A program made the translations under genes and the position numbers. The notes beneath the pieces are model-generated. The model ran no database searches. It worked only from the letters and a program-made list of their open reading frames with translations, and had not been told where the DNA came from. A stretch of DNA of 64,000 bases from Apostichopus japonicus (lineage: Eukaryota > Echinodermata > Holothuroidea > Aspidochirotida > Stichopodidae), in contig NC_092567.1 in NCBI RefSeq assembly GCF_037975245.1, positions 20,807,376 to 20,871,375 on the forward strand, written 5' to 3'. This document shows, piece after piece, positions 21,967-33,310 of this stretch (position 1 is the first letter of the stretch; each line of letters begins with the position of its first letter).

Positions 21967-22822
21967 AATTCATATACGTGTCAGTGTATTAAAAGCCCCC
22001 AATCTGTAATATCACAGCCATAAAAATGTCAGAAATGTTTCTTCGCAACACTGACTAGCAGTGAGTCTACGGAATAACAACAAACAACATCAACCATTTC
22101 CTTCAATTACGTCAAGTGAGATATATAGATATTTTTTTGGCAAAGGGTAAGGTGACCTCGTTTACGGAATACGGTTTACATCTCGCCATAATGTATCGTA
22201 TCTGGCTTGGCACTTTTCTCGCCAGCATTACGTCGTTTTGTATTGGTCATCGGATTGATTCAATTGTCCAAGCATTAATTAGCTACAAAGGTTTAGTTAT
22301 CGTGACGTTTTCCGGGTATACAAACAGGAAGTAGACCTATTATTCACCTCTTTTCATTGGTCAACGTTTCGTATTACCATCCCTCACCGATCACATCCCT
22401 TTCTTGAAGGGTTTAGGAATCGATAAGGGGGCCTAACTATCGTTATTTCTTTCTCGATTTTTAAGTAGCTCTGCTGGTTTTTGTCTCTAAGGGTTTTCAA
22501 CTTCGATTTTCCTTTTCTTTTGGTCTCTTTCGACTGGCTACCAAATGTTATCTTATGTTATATGTTGAAATCTTACAAGAGCATTTGGTTATCTTTGTTA
22601 CTTATAAGGTGAGTAAATTTTCCCCTAAAGGAATGGTTGACATTACTTGTATCCTATACCTTAATTAGAGGTTTCATTAAGTTTTGAAATTAAGAACGCA
22701 TTGTGAACGTAATGGACATTCTAGATAGACAGTATATACCTGACAGTAAACTTAATGGGTTTCACATTTTATCAAGTCATGCCCGCCCTCCTTTCTCGCT
22801 CGACTCATTAAGTTTCGTTATG
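21967..22822. other. Non-coding stretch; weak promoter-like and donor-like signals
   Basis: No coding exon is recognised. Inverted CCAAT boxes (ATTGG) occur near 22240 and 22358 in a less AT-rich patch. A strong splice-donor match, AAG/GTGAGT, has its GT at 22609. These could mark a non-coding first exon but are individually common by chance. Confidence 0.3.
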
Positions 22823-22862
22823 CAGGTGCGTATCCAGGGGGGGGGCGTTGGGGGCGCGCGCC
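22823..22862 (+). mobile_element. hAT-like element end, solo terminal sequence
   Basis: The segment starts with CAGGTGCGTATCCAGGGGGG, followed by a G/C block with GGCGCGCGCCCCCC. The same arrangement occurs inverted at 24481-24533 (CAGGGGCGTATCCAGGGGGG on the minus strand, then GGCGCGCGCCCCCC). A matching partner with an 8-bp duplication was not found, so only this end is called. Confidence 0.5.
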
Positions 22863-22864
22863 CC

Positions 22865-23037
22865 CCGGGTAAGAAAAAGAGAAGAGAAAAAAAAGAGAAG
22901 AAAAAAGGAAAAAAGAGGGGAAAAAAGAGGAGGAGGAGAGGAAGGAAGGGAAAAGAAAAAAGAAGAAAGAGAGAAAAAGGAGAAAAAGAGGGAGTAAAAG
23001 CAAAACGCGAAGACATCGGGAAGAGAAAGAAGAACAG
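22865..23037 (+). repeat. Polypurine tract next to a hAT-like end
   Basis: About 170 bp of nearly pure A and G on the plus strand (AAGAAAAAGAGAAGAGAAAA and similar) follow the G/C block. The long Lys/Arg/Glu-rich open frame across it, and the Phe/Leu/Ser-rich frame on the other strand, are low-complexity artefacts. Confidence 0.85.
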
Positions 23038-23185
23038 TGACATCATTACAGCGCTAAAGAGTAGCCAGTGACGGATCAATGATTTCGTAAAAGTGTGACT
23101 CACCCTACCCCTTACACCGACAACTCCATTTTTTGACGTTTCCATTTTCCTCTCTCACTAATGATCTATATATATACTATATATG

Positions 23186-24533
23186 CAGGGGCGTATCCAG
23201 GATTTTCCAATAGGGGGGGCGCCAGGCATGAATGATCGCCGTCCTGGGGGATGGGTCTAAGGGGAGGGGTGTACAATTTTTGCTTTCAAAGAAGGGCTGA
23301 AATGCAAAATGGTGTCATATGCATGGGCGGCGATCCGTACTTCCGAGTGGGGGGGGGGGATATGACCTTGTTGACTATCTAAGCGTAGCGCCACCATGAG
23401 TTGGCGCGAAGCGTACAAGAAAATTTTGGGATTAACAAACCCTCTAGATGGCCGGAAACGGCACTTCCCGAGGTTTCCAAGCGGCATATACCCAACTTTA
23501 AAATAGGGATGTCATGTCCGAAATATCTCATAATCAGGATCCAAAATACTTTTTTTTTTAATTTCGGGTGTTATTTTGGGAAAATTGCCCCTGTCAATCT
23601 TGTTTGAGGCGCAACGTTAGAATGTTCGAGAGCTCTGTTATATTATTCGATGAAGAAAATGGCCTCATGCAGGCTATTATAGGCCTATACACATGCAATA
23701 CACAATTACACATAGTTACATTCCTAGGTACCGATTGCTAGGGCATCCAGGTGAAACGTGTATTAAGCATTACCCTGCATGGTTACATGAGATTCTCAGC
23801 TGTTCGAGGGAACATGTACGTGTGTAGGCCTACTATAGGGCCTATATGAATACTATGAGGGTGCATATATGTACTATATCAATACCGTGGGCGCAATAAT
23901 ACATTTTGTTGTTATAGGGCCAATGAAGCCTACAGTCAACTATTTTTGCTTTATAAAGACGCTTTATTTGAAAAGATCGCACTGCGTTTATGGTAGGCGA
24001 GAAATGAAGCTAAAAAAGAGCCGTACATTAACGAAGATGCATAAATGTAGGCATGAAAATATTCTTATCCCTGGCATTTGGTGGGGGGGGGGGGGATATG
24101 GTGCATTACATCCCCTCCACCCATTTTCATGGGGGGATATATCCCCCCTCCACCCAGGATCGCCGCCCATGGCCATATGTGATCCATTTTTCGACCTTAA
24201 TAATAAGCAACATTTCCAGTAAATATGGACACAAAATGCACAATTTAGTATGGCTGGCATGTCATTTAGTGTTTATAGTGATAATACAAACACAATTACC
24301 ATCTATGTTTCTAAAACTATTATGCCGCCGAACTTCGCCAGAACCTTTTTTTGGCAAACAAAAAATAAAGCATACGGGAGGGGGGGGGGGGGGTTGAGCG
24401 ATCACCGACATCTCACATAAAGGTCGTCATAAATTTTTTTTTTTTCTTTTGTTTTTGCTAAACTTTTTTTTTTTTTGGTGACGGCCAATAGGGGGGGCGC
24501 GCGCCTGTTGCGCCCCCCCTGGATACGCCCCTG
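23186..24533. mobile_element. Possible hAT-like element with 16-bp inverted ends
   Basis: The left end CAGGGGCGTATCCAGG at 23186 matches the right end at 24518-24533 exactly on the opposite strand. The flanks share TATATG (23180-23185 and 24534-24539), which could be a 6-bp duplication or chance in a TA-rich site. No transposase frame is present, so any element is non-autonomous. It contains the shared core at about 23366-23475 and another inverted pair (see the inner element). The two ends could belong to different copies. Confidence 0.45.
23322..24171. mobile_element. Possible inner hAT-like element (850 bp)
   Basis: CATGGGCGGCGATCC at 23322-23336 is repeated inverted at 24157-24171. The adjoining 8-bp flanks, GTCATATG and GCCATATG, match at seven of eight positions. 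CATATG is itself a palindrome and the similarity continues outward as an inverted repeat, so the true ends may lie further out. It carries the shared core (TATCTAAGCG, AGCGCCACCAT, GTTGGCGCG, AGCGTACAAG). Confidence 0.4.
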
Positions 24534-24719
24534 TATATGGTCTATCATAACGCGTGTGTAGAATTGTGCTATGAAACCAACTGTGGCTGTTCTCGAACTC
24601 GACCGTGTCGTCGGGGAACATGACTCATTTTGGGATGGGGGCGACCGCCCGCCCCCCCCCCCCATTCAGCATTTTTTTAAATGATATCGCTAAGTAATTT
24701 CAAAATAGAAAATGCTTAG

Positions 24720-24834
24720 AGGCAACTTATAAGGCCTGGGAAGTGTCATTTCCAGCGATCTGGGAGACATTTTCGGCCAAAATTTGCTTGTACGCTTCGC
24801 GCCAACCTATGGCAAATTCCTCGCTACGCGCCTG
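24720..24834 (-). mobile_element. hAT-like core fragment with terminal CAGGCGCGTAGCG
   Basis: On the minus strand this reads CAGGCGCGTAGCGAGG, then GGTTGGCGCGAAGCGTACAA and GAAATGACACTTCCCAGGCC. It is the same core as in the neighbouring copies, but here it is only about 30 bp from the terminus. The other end was not located. Confidence 0.6.
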
Positions 24835-25177
24835 TTCGAATTTGTAACGCAAACAGCAGATATCACATCATATCAGTGAGCATGAAAATGGCGTTCCAGG
24901 ATGAAAAGCCTCAAAATTGTCCGACTTGCCTGAAAAAATAACCAAAAATTTTCAATATCATATTTTCAATTGTCAATATCATATAAGCAAGCATCGGTTA
25001 TTACATCGCATGCAATCATGTACCGTACGGTCCGTTCAAATTGCGCAGTATACCGCGGGATGCTAATGTAAACAACGACATGTCTCATGTAGATGCATTA
25101 AAAGCACCGAGGTCCAATTATGTCAAAACTCTCTTTTACATTAGTAATGGCGAATTAGGGCCTGCACCCCCGCCGCG

Positions 25178-25552
25178 CAGTGGCGGAGCGTCCATATGGT
25201 CAGGGGGGCGGATGCCCCCCTGACGGACTCAAATGGACTGCTGGCGCCTTTTTCAGCTCTTTACCACTTTTTACTTATCTAGATAATTGACTTTTTTATT
25301 GCGCTCTCACCTACTTATTGACATTTGTCACATTTTGTTGGTGTAATTTGGCGATGACACCTTATTCTTCGTTTATCTGCAAATTAGCCAGGCCCGAAAG
25401 GGTCATTTCCGGCGATCTAGGGAGTATCTTTACTCAAAAATTTTCTGTACGCTACGCGCCAACCAGTGGTGGCGCTCCGCTTAGATAGTGTCGAAAGCGC
25501 CCCTTCAGACCATTCTCGCCACTCCTGACCAATACCCCTAGCTCCGCCACTG
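25178..25552 (-). mobile_element. Complete hAT-like MITE, 375 bp, with 8-bp target duplication
   Basis: The left end is CAGTGGCGGAG (25178-25188) and the right end its inverse CTCCGCCACTG (25542-25552). Both sides carry the identical octamer CCGCCGCG (25170-25177 and 25553-25560), an 8-bp duplication typical of hAT transposition. The CAGTGG terminus is also typical. On the minus strand the interior contains the shared core (CTATCTAAGCGGAGCGCCAC, GGTTGGCGCGTAGCGTACAG). No coding capacity. It sits within GC-rich sequence that may be another element ending in a CATAGGCGTAGGAGG-like terminus. Confidence 0.85.
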
Positions 25553-26094
25553 CCGCCGCGCCTCCTACGCCTATGTGTGTAGTGTTCGGTTTCGGAAATA
25601 TCTGCTATTTTTTCATTTCCTTCAACCAAGTTTTATAATAGGCGTTATAACAGGTTTTAATATTTGTACAACAATAAATTAACTGTGTCTGAATTTTCGA
25701 AAATTTCTGACCAACATTCTACATCACACTTCCCTCTACTCGTGCAATTTTGACCGGTCTGTTAGGGGTTGAAGGAAGTTTTTTCTATATTGGTTGTCCA
25801 TAGATGAAATTTTGTATAACACTATGGGTATGTTTTGAAGTGAGTTTATTCACGAGAAATGTGAATTTTCAAATTCTGAACAAATATGGGGCTTAAAACC
25901 TTGAAAAGTGGGGCTGACGGGTATTGTGGGCCGCGACGTAGAATCACCTACAAAAGCAAAGACCCACAGGAGATGCGATCAGGTCGAACATGATGTGTGC
26001 CGGGTTGACAATCTTCAAAAAGGTTATGGATGGAAAAAAAACTATTAGGAAATACTTGGTTCTCAGGCAAAAAGTGTACATCTGGTTGGTCATT

Positions 26095-26239
26095 TCAAGC
26101 CCGAGAAGTGCCGTTTCCGGTGATCTGGGGGGTTTCAAAACAAGAAATTTTCTTGTACGCTGCGCGCCAACCGATGGTGGCGCTCCGCTTAGATAGTAAT
26201 TCGCGCCCCCTGGGTTTGAAAATCCTGGATACGCGCCTG
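26095..26239 (-). mobile_element. hAT-like element end with core
   Basis: Read from 26239 leftward: CAGGCGCGTATCCAGGATTT, then TATCTAAGCGGAGCGCCACC, GGTTGGCGCGCAGCGTACAA, and GGAAACGGCACTTCTCGGGC. Its terminus is closest to that at 23186, so the two might be arms of one larger element now filled with other insertions, but no matching target duplication supports this. Confidence 0.6.
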
Positions 26240-26904
26240 TTATGGTTCACTTGATTGAAATCTGCTGCAAAGAGCATTCTCTTGAAGTAAGTCGTACGTC
26301 ACGTCCAATTGTCGAATTTACAGGAACATTAGTTAATTTCTTATTACTGAATGTGAGTACATTTTCTCCCGTAAGGATATGGATACCATGTGTATTATAT
26401 ACATTTAATAGAAATCAAAGTTTAGGAATTTGAAGAAAAAAACATGAAATCATAGGTTACCTGAGCTTACACTAACTGAATTTAATCATAAAGGATTACA
26501 TTTGTAACTTCATCTTGAACCAACTAAGCCCCCCCCCTCCCCCTCCCGACGCACCCTATGATCCACCCTCAGGCCGATACCATCAAAAAAGGTTTCATCT
26601 CGCTAGATTGAAATCTACCGACAGAAAGGAGCTCGTAACAAAGTTGACATCTTCAAATACAAGAAAAAGGGAGTACTTTATACACGTCGATATATCTCAA
26701 AGCCCGTCACCAATATGTAAGTACGTATTAGTTTGGAAATATGTGCTCGGTTACAATATTCTTCAACCAAAAAAATCATTCAACTAGAAAAGAATCAATT
26801 TAGTACTATTTTATTCTTCTAAAATCAAAAGATATCTTAAATATATTATACCCTGAGACTTCTTTTGAAAATAAACGATCTTACACCTTGCACCAACATT
26901 TGAA
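26240..26904. other. Non-coding stretch, no gene seen
   Basis: No exon recognised. A C-run occurs near 26529-26545. Confidence 0.5.
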
Positions 26905-27013
26905 ACATATGACGTCATATTTCGACTTGATCAAGTGTTCGGCCTTGTGTGTGAAGACACACTAAATGTATGATACCTCCCAAATGGAATGAGATTTTTC
27001 TTATCTGTATGGT
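26905..27013 (+). repeat. Dispersed CRE/palindrome repeat, copy 1
   Basis: It contains TGACGTCA (26910-26917), a 7-bp spacer, the perfect palindrome ACTTGATCAAGT (26925-26936), GTGTGTGAAGACACACTAAA, and then ATACCTCCCAAATGGAATGA. Five other copies occur in this window. The family identity is unknown to me. Confidence 0.75.
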
Positions 27014-27827
27014 GAAATTATTCATGATAGTTATCTCCATCACATAGATCGATATAAGTCTTTGTAGGGTCTGTATCTCCGTTAGTTCAAACAAGAAGGA
27101 AAAAGATATATAATTTGTAATGGGCATGTAATAAATATTTGTTTAAAATGTTATTTTCAGGAATCTGATATCCGTTAAATTAGCACAAAAAAAATCGAAA
27201 ACTGTTTGGAACACAGACACGCGGTGAAACCGATGCAACTTTATTTCATTTGAATGAGAAAATTTCTCACTTGACAGTTTAAGAATAAACATTTCGATAA
27301 TGACATCCACACAGCTAAAAAGGTTTAATATACATATAGCCTAGGCTCACTAATAAAGACGTAGGTCATAGTCATGCAACATATACACAGTACGTAAATC
27401 TCGTCCTAACCTTTCATTTCAGTCGTTCAATTTGGCTTAGAAGATAATTTATCACTTAATGAAATCGATTTTGATTCTACTATACAACAAAGAATTCTAT
27501 TTCAAAATCGTAAAATCCTCTAGAATGGTAATAGGACACAGTTTATTGTATACACTGACTCACATTCAAATATTAGAAATAGAGAGATTCCACTTGGATA
27601 TAAGTGGGCCCCCAATTTTTAATCTGCTTCAATGATCCACAATCACATGAATGGGATATATTCTCGTTTATGGAGAGTCGATAATCAATTAACGTCCCAT
27701 AATGATGTAATTATAAACAAAACGAAAACTGGGTATAACTATTTGACTAGCGCAAAGGTTGACGAAGGTCATTAGTGTGTCAAAATATTATGGTTATAAC
27801 CTTTTGCTGAACGTATGGCTGGTATCA

Positions 27828-27828
<1 letters not shown>
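27014..27828. other. Non-coding stretch, no gene seen
   Basis: AT-rich sequence with no recognisable feature. Confidence 0.5.

Positions 27829-27920
<92 letters not shown>
27829..27920. repeat. (TA)n microsatellite
   Basis: An almost perfect TA dinucleotide run of about 90 bp. Ile/Tyr-rich frames through it are artefacts. Confidence 0.98.
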
Positions 27921-30900
27921 TTGTTGCAAGTCACTGGAAACATATGATTTGCCAAAATGCGATATTATTAGTGCACTTTATTGGATATGATAAAAAAAAA
28001 AACTAGGAACTAGAAAAGAAAATTTGTACAGATAAAAGTGTCAGAATATGCTAGATTTTTCTGACCCTTTATTGATCTTTGGTGGTTATTATCTGAACCA
28101 AATATTCATCGTAAAAAAGCTAACTTGGTTGTGACTTTCTCTCGTGCTAGTATAAACATTTTGATCGAAACTAAAATTTTGGTTGGATGACACGCCATTT
28201 TACTAAGTAGGAGTCTCTTTTATTTACTTGAAATGGGAAGAAATTATCATACCGCTAAATGTTTTTAACCAAACTTGGATATGAAAATAACCTCAGCTCA
28301 TGTATGTATATGCCGAGAGATTTGAAGCAACCATCCATCTCTTGTTTTCAACGGTATCAAGAACCAACACTTTAGACTATATTTTAATAAGTGTAAAAGT
28401 ACAAAATTAAAGTAAAGTATATAAAACGAATTCCTTCCTAGCTTAGAAAGGCTTGGAGGCAACATCAATATTAACAAAAACAAGTTACGGAAATCGAATC
28501 GAAGTTCACTGTTTCAAATTCTTTGGTGTTCACGTTTTATTAAGCAGTAAATTCCGGGGTTTCTTTTCAAGGAGTTAAAGGTGGTGTTCAAACCTTAGCA
28601 TATAGATAATGTCCACTTCAGTTAACTCTGAAAGCAAAAATTATGAGACAAAAAGGGGGAAATTAGAATCCAATATCGCTAATGATACATCTCAGAGAGA
28701 GTATCTTTTCAAGTGTAGCAAAATCTGTGACCGAAACAACTGGATGGTTATAATGTTAAACCATGTATCTATGCAGTATCGGTTTTGGCGTTCACATTTG
28801 TTGATAATATTTTACAATAGTCTTCTTATGGCTAAATACTTTAACATATAGGCGCAATACTATATATTACTTACTATCATTAATGGCTTAAGGCAAATGT
28901 ACAGCCATTCAATTTGCTCTACCGTATATGTTGTACAGAGGAAGAAAATTATATCTTCTGCATGTATAACAAAATTTGTTTATAATGATTATTATTATGA
29001 TTATTGTTATTACTATATATGGTTTTTATTATTACTATGATGATGACGATGACGATTATTATTATTATTATTATTTTTAACAAAGTAGCTGTAGACGTTA
29101 CATTACTCCCTAAAACAGTGATAACTTTTAAACATGTAAAATGGTTAAATTACTGAGTGACACATTAGGCACAGTTCTAAATTAATTATCATAACCTGTG
29201 AAGCTTTCGCCTTTATGCATCAATAGTAGTATAGGCAGCCTATCTACTTAGTCAGTCAGTTAGATTCTTTTCGTTGACTCGTTTAGTCAATCTTTTGGGA
29301 TTGTCTTGAATAATCAATTATGTGGGCCTCCTCATTTCTCTATTAGCGATGACTTGGTCAACAGACGTAACAAGGTAATATGTGCTGACCGATATCTGAG
29401 TTGCGGTTGAGAGATAAGATCGATAGGATCGAGCGTCAATGAAAAATCTGAAAGGGATAAACTGTTTCGTGGAACTAGTACCAATGTAAAATGTTATGCC
29501 AAAAAGCCTTTACCATATCTAGGTAATCAGTTGTGGATTATATAAGGATATTTCGAAGTTAAGCCTGTGTGGAATACCCTGTCAAGCCGAAACAGAAAGA
29601 ATATCAAAATAGAGATGAGATAAATAGGCATGTATATATTTACAAATAGTAAAGACACAGCAAGCACATTCACTGTACGAATTTTTGAAATGTCGAGAAA
29701 ATATATCTTTCGCGAATCTGGTACAAATGATTCTTATATATATTTAATCCTAAGACTTCTCAGTTAGCAGTTGTTAATTTGTGGTAATAAAGTCTGACAT
29801 GAAGATATTTATTACTTTAATCCTGTTGGGAATTTCTCTTCTGCAGCTACATATTTTTTTTTTCCATTTTATTCGCTGAAATTGATACCACAAGTTTGAT
29901 ACATGATGTCATATTGACATGAATTTGCCTCTTTTCAACAAGAAAACATCAACGAACCGCAACACTTGTTTAAAAAAAAAGAATTCTCAATGGAAAGATA
30001 ATGTCATTCCTGTCATTAATGTCATCACTACCGATCGACAGCTGTTTTTTTCTTTCATTTCATTTTTTTCATTTATTTATTTGTTCCTTCACAACCTTAC
30101 AGGGAAAAAAAACAAAGAATATATACACAAATGAATGACAAGCTGTGAAAGGCAGTGCATTAATAAAAACTCTGGTAGACTTAACAACAGTATAACACAC
30201 TCCCTTGCTTCTGCAACACAGGTTAACAGTTGAACTGACATCATCACCGAGTTTTCCGTAAAAAAAAAAAAATTCTAGTAAAAATGTAACATCATTATCA
30301 CCTTACTTATAAATAAGACACTCTTTTAATATTAAACTTGGACTTTATATGACATCATCTTGTAACAACGACGTCCTTGGTACGTTCACTTATTATATAC
30401 CTATGCGTAATGGAGAGCATCTTTAACCCGAGAAAAGTCAAGCGAAAACCATTATTCTGCGTAAACATACAAGGAGAGAGACAGAGCGAGAGAGAGTCAG
30501 CTGAGAGGAATTAAGAAATTACTGACATGGCACTTGAGATGGATGAGGTAAAATGTGTTGATCTCCACGTCTCTCCGGTATTTAGCAGTCCTTGAAGCGT
30601 TCAACTGTTGACATTTTGCCTTCAAGACTATTACTATATACCTGGCTATGATTAAACGTGCGTATGTTTGATTTACAAACAGACGTGAACTTTTCCTTAA
30701 CGGTTATAGTCAAAAGACATTGGTCCACAGAGGAATTGTGTGCTTGTGATGTGAGAAAATCCTTAGGTATAGGGTAGGTATAGTAGCTTCTAAGATTATA
30801 GATGTCAGGAGAAAGCTTATTCCTCGGCTCTTGTCCAAGACATCGACATGTTGAAGGTTAACTGAGATCATGCACCAGACATCTTCATCATATGTGGGTG

Positions 30901-32094
30901 TGGGTGTTTTTTTTTTGTTTTTTTTTTGGGGGGGGGGGGGCTTATCACAACTTTTATTGGTTCTAGTAAAGTTGAAAGTTGTTGCAAAATTATTTCTACA
31001 TAAATGTAAGGATCTAAACCCTGGGCTTACACAGAAGAAGGGATTGTGGGGAATTGTTTGCAGCATTAATTATCTTATGTTAATATGACGTATAGTTTTT
31101 AAGCTATGTAGAGGAGTTTACTCTTCCAACTATACAGTGGTCTTTCGGAGTAAGTATCCACATTTAACAATTTTTGGAAAATCCCCTTCAAATATACTTT
31201 GAGTTATCATTTTTAAACAAGACAAACAAAAGACCAATCGTGTTCTCTGAAAATATTTTAAAAATATAATAATTTCATGAAGGTCACTTTTAAAGGTATG
31301 CTGTATTGGCCGCAAATATGCTAGATATTGAAAAAATGGTCACCTTTGGTCAAAATTCTTAAACTGTTTTTATAAGAACCTTCAATTTTCCTCACTGATG
31401 GGACATTCAGTCATCGTGTGTTCCTTATAAATGTCTGAGAACAATTTGGAGAGTAAAGACCTCCAGGAAAGTACTTTTTAAAAAATTATAGCAATTATAG
31501 CGTGCTATAATTTGGGGCATATACTGACTACCTTTAAGCAATTTTGGGTACACATGCATGGTTAACCCTTTATGAGCGGATATATACAACCGTACTTTCA
31601 TTGCGACATAACGGTCCCTGTATAATTAAATAGTTTTTCTGCAGTATACACAGTATTGAAGTTACAAGTTCATATTCAACATTTTCATCAAACTTGAATC
31701 GATCTTTAACTATATACAATAAGCTAAAATACTTTGCCACTGCTTCTTTATAGTGTTGTGTATGGTTGGGTATATAGAGTGTGTACATCTCTATTGATAT
31801 ATGGCACTGTAAAGATTTACCCCCCTCAAAACGAAAATAAAACTGTTGGCCTTTTCTCCTAATTCACCGGTTGTGATGACTAGCATAAATTGTACTTAAG
31901 GTTAAGTGCAAAAGCTGTCCTTCTCATTGCCAGCAGCTTGGACATAAGATAGTTAAAACCAGTTAAGTAGAATATACGGTAGTTCTATGTGTTCTAACAG
32001 TAGAGTGTTAACATGACTAGTAATGCATCCACTGTGTAAGATTGCAGTGTAGAAGTTCATATACAAAAGCTATCCGATTAAAAATGGCGTAGCC
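27921..32094. other. Non-coding stretch, no gene seen
   Basis: About 4 kb of AT-rich sequence. Minor features are an ATT/ATG trinucleotide patch (28985-29080), a GA-rich stretch (30472-30498) and a T-run into G-run (30908-30940). Short frames show no protein-family character. Confidence 0.5.
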
Positions 32095-32128
32095 TATGTA
32101 TATATATGTATATATATATATAGATGTA

Positions 32129-32186
<58 letters not shown>
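32095..32186. repeat. (TA)n microsatellite
   Basis: TA dinucleotides with a few G interruptions in the left half and a pure run on the right. Confidence 0.97.
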
Positions 32187-32188
<2 letters not shown>

Positions 32189-32860
32189 CCTAGCCCTTGT
32201 GACTATAATTGCGTAATACTGTACTACAACGTGTAATATATCTTTGATCAGCTCGACCCTCGCGCCCCCACCCCACCCCCTCCAAGCTGTGCGCCGAGTT
32301 ATGTAGCCTGTATAGCCTAGTATACTTCAAACCATCGATTTGCAGTATCTGATGAGGCGGTGGGTCGAGGCGGGTGGGTTTGGGAATGTGCTACGACTGG
32401 AATGTTTTCTTCTTTTTTATAAGCGAGTAATACAAATACTTTGCGATGGCCATTTAAAGCTTCCATAAGTATTTTGAACATTTATTTTAAAAGCCCAAAG
32501 GGAAAACATAGCAAGAACAAGAACACACAAACAAAGACAGTAACGAAATGAAACGACGTTAACAATTCTTCTGCCAGTTTTATGATTCCCTAGAAAGTTT
32601 CCTCAGTATTACATTGTTTATAGGCACAACGAAGCACCAAACTGTGTAGGATCTGAGATTGCAATGACTTTAAAGGTAAACAAGTGACATTTTACGGTTC
32701 TGTTATTTGGATCTTAGTATACTGTAACGAGTCTATTCCTAATATTGTGAAGCAGCCAACCGAAATCGAATATAATAACAAAAACATGATCCATGCAGGC
32801 ATGACATTCACACTAGTCTCCATAGGAAAATATTAATGTATCATTATAATGAGAGAAGTT
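32187..32860. other. Non-coding stretch, no gene seen
   Basis: Nothing recognised beyond a short C-rich patch (32261-32283). Confidence 0.5.
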
Positions 32861-32865
32861 AATAT

Positions 32866-32906
32866 ATATCTAACTAACTAACTAACTTACACTATATGTA
32901 TATATA

Positions 32907-32997
<91 letters not shown>

Positions 32998-33005
32998 TAT
33001 ATAAA
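32866..33005. repeat. (ACTA)n and (TA)n microsatellite
   Basis: Five CTAA/ACTA tetramers (about 32870-32890) lead into about 110 bp of TA with single interruptions. Confidence 0.95.
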
Positions 33006-33200
33006 GATGATTGATGCTTGAATTATATTACGCATATACACCAGCAGTCGTGTACCATAACGCCTGCACATGATGCCTTAATAGACTTAATAATGCCAAT
33101 TTAGTTTTTTCGGCATTTGCAACGTTAAAGTAAACACAAGACCTACCATAATCATTGATCAATGTTATAGAGGGAAAATGTCATTAATAACTTCCCCCAA

Positions 33201-33310
33201 ATAGCTAAAAAAAATATGAATCCTTTAGGGAGATATCACATATTTAATGTTCAGTCACACACAAGCCTGGAGACTTGATCAAGTCGTAATATGACTTCAT
33301 CGAGCCACAT
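33201..33310 (-). repeat. Dispersed CRE/palindrome repeat, copy 2
   Basis: On the minus strand it has the same order as copy 1. The CRE position is degenerate (ATGAAGTCATAT), followed after the same 7-bp spacing by ACTTGATCAAGT (33273-33284), then TGTGATATCTCCCTAAAGGA and AGCTATTT. Confidence 0.75.

Noticed and set aside
22116-22334. Short open frame with hydrophobic stretches
   Set aside because: No recognisable domain, no codon or context support; it is no longer than chance frames elsewhere in the window.
22703-23145. Lys/Arg/Glu-rich frame and Phe/Leu-rich frame on the opposite strand
   Set aside because: They come from a polypurine tract next to a hAT-like end. This is a low-complexity artefact.
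27759-28006. Ile/Tyr repeat frames over TA arrays (also at 37159-38191 and 44171-44494)
   Set aside because: Direct translation of (TA)n microsatellites.
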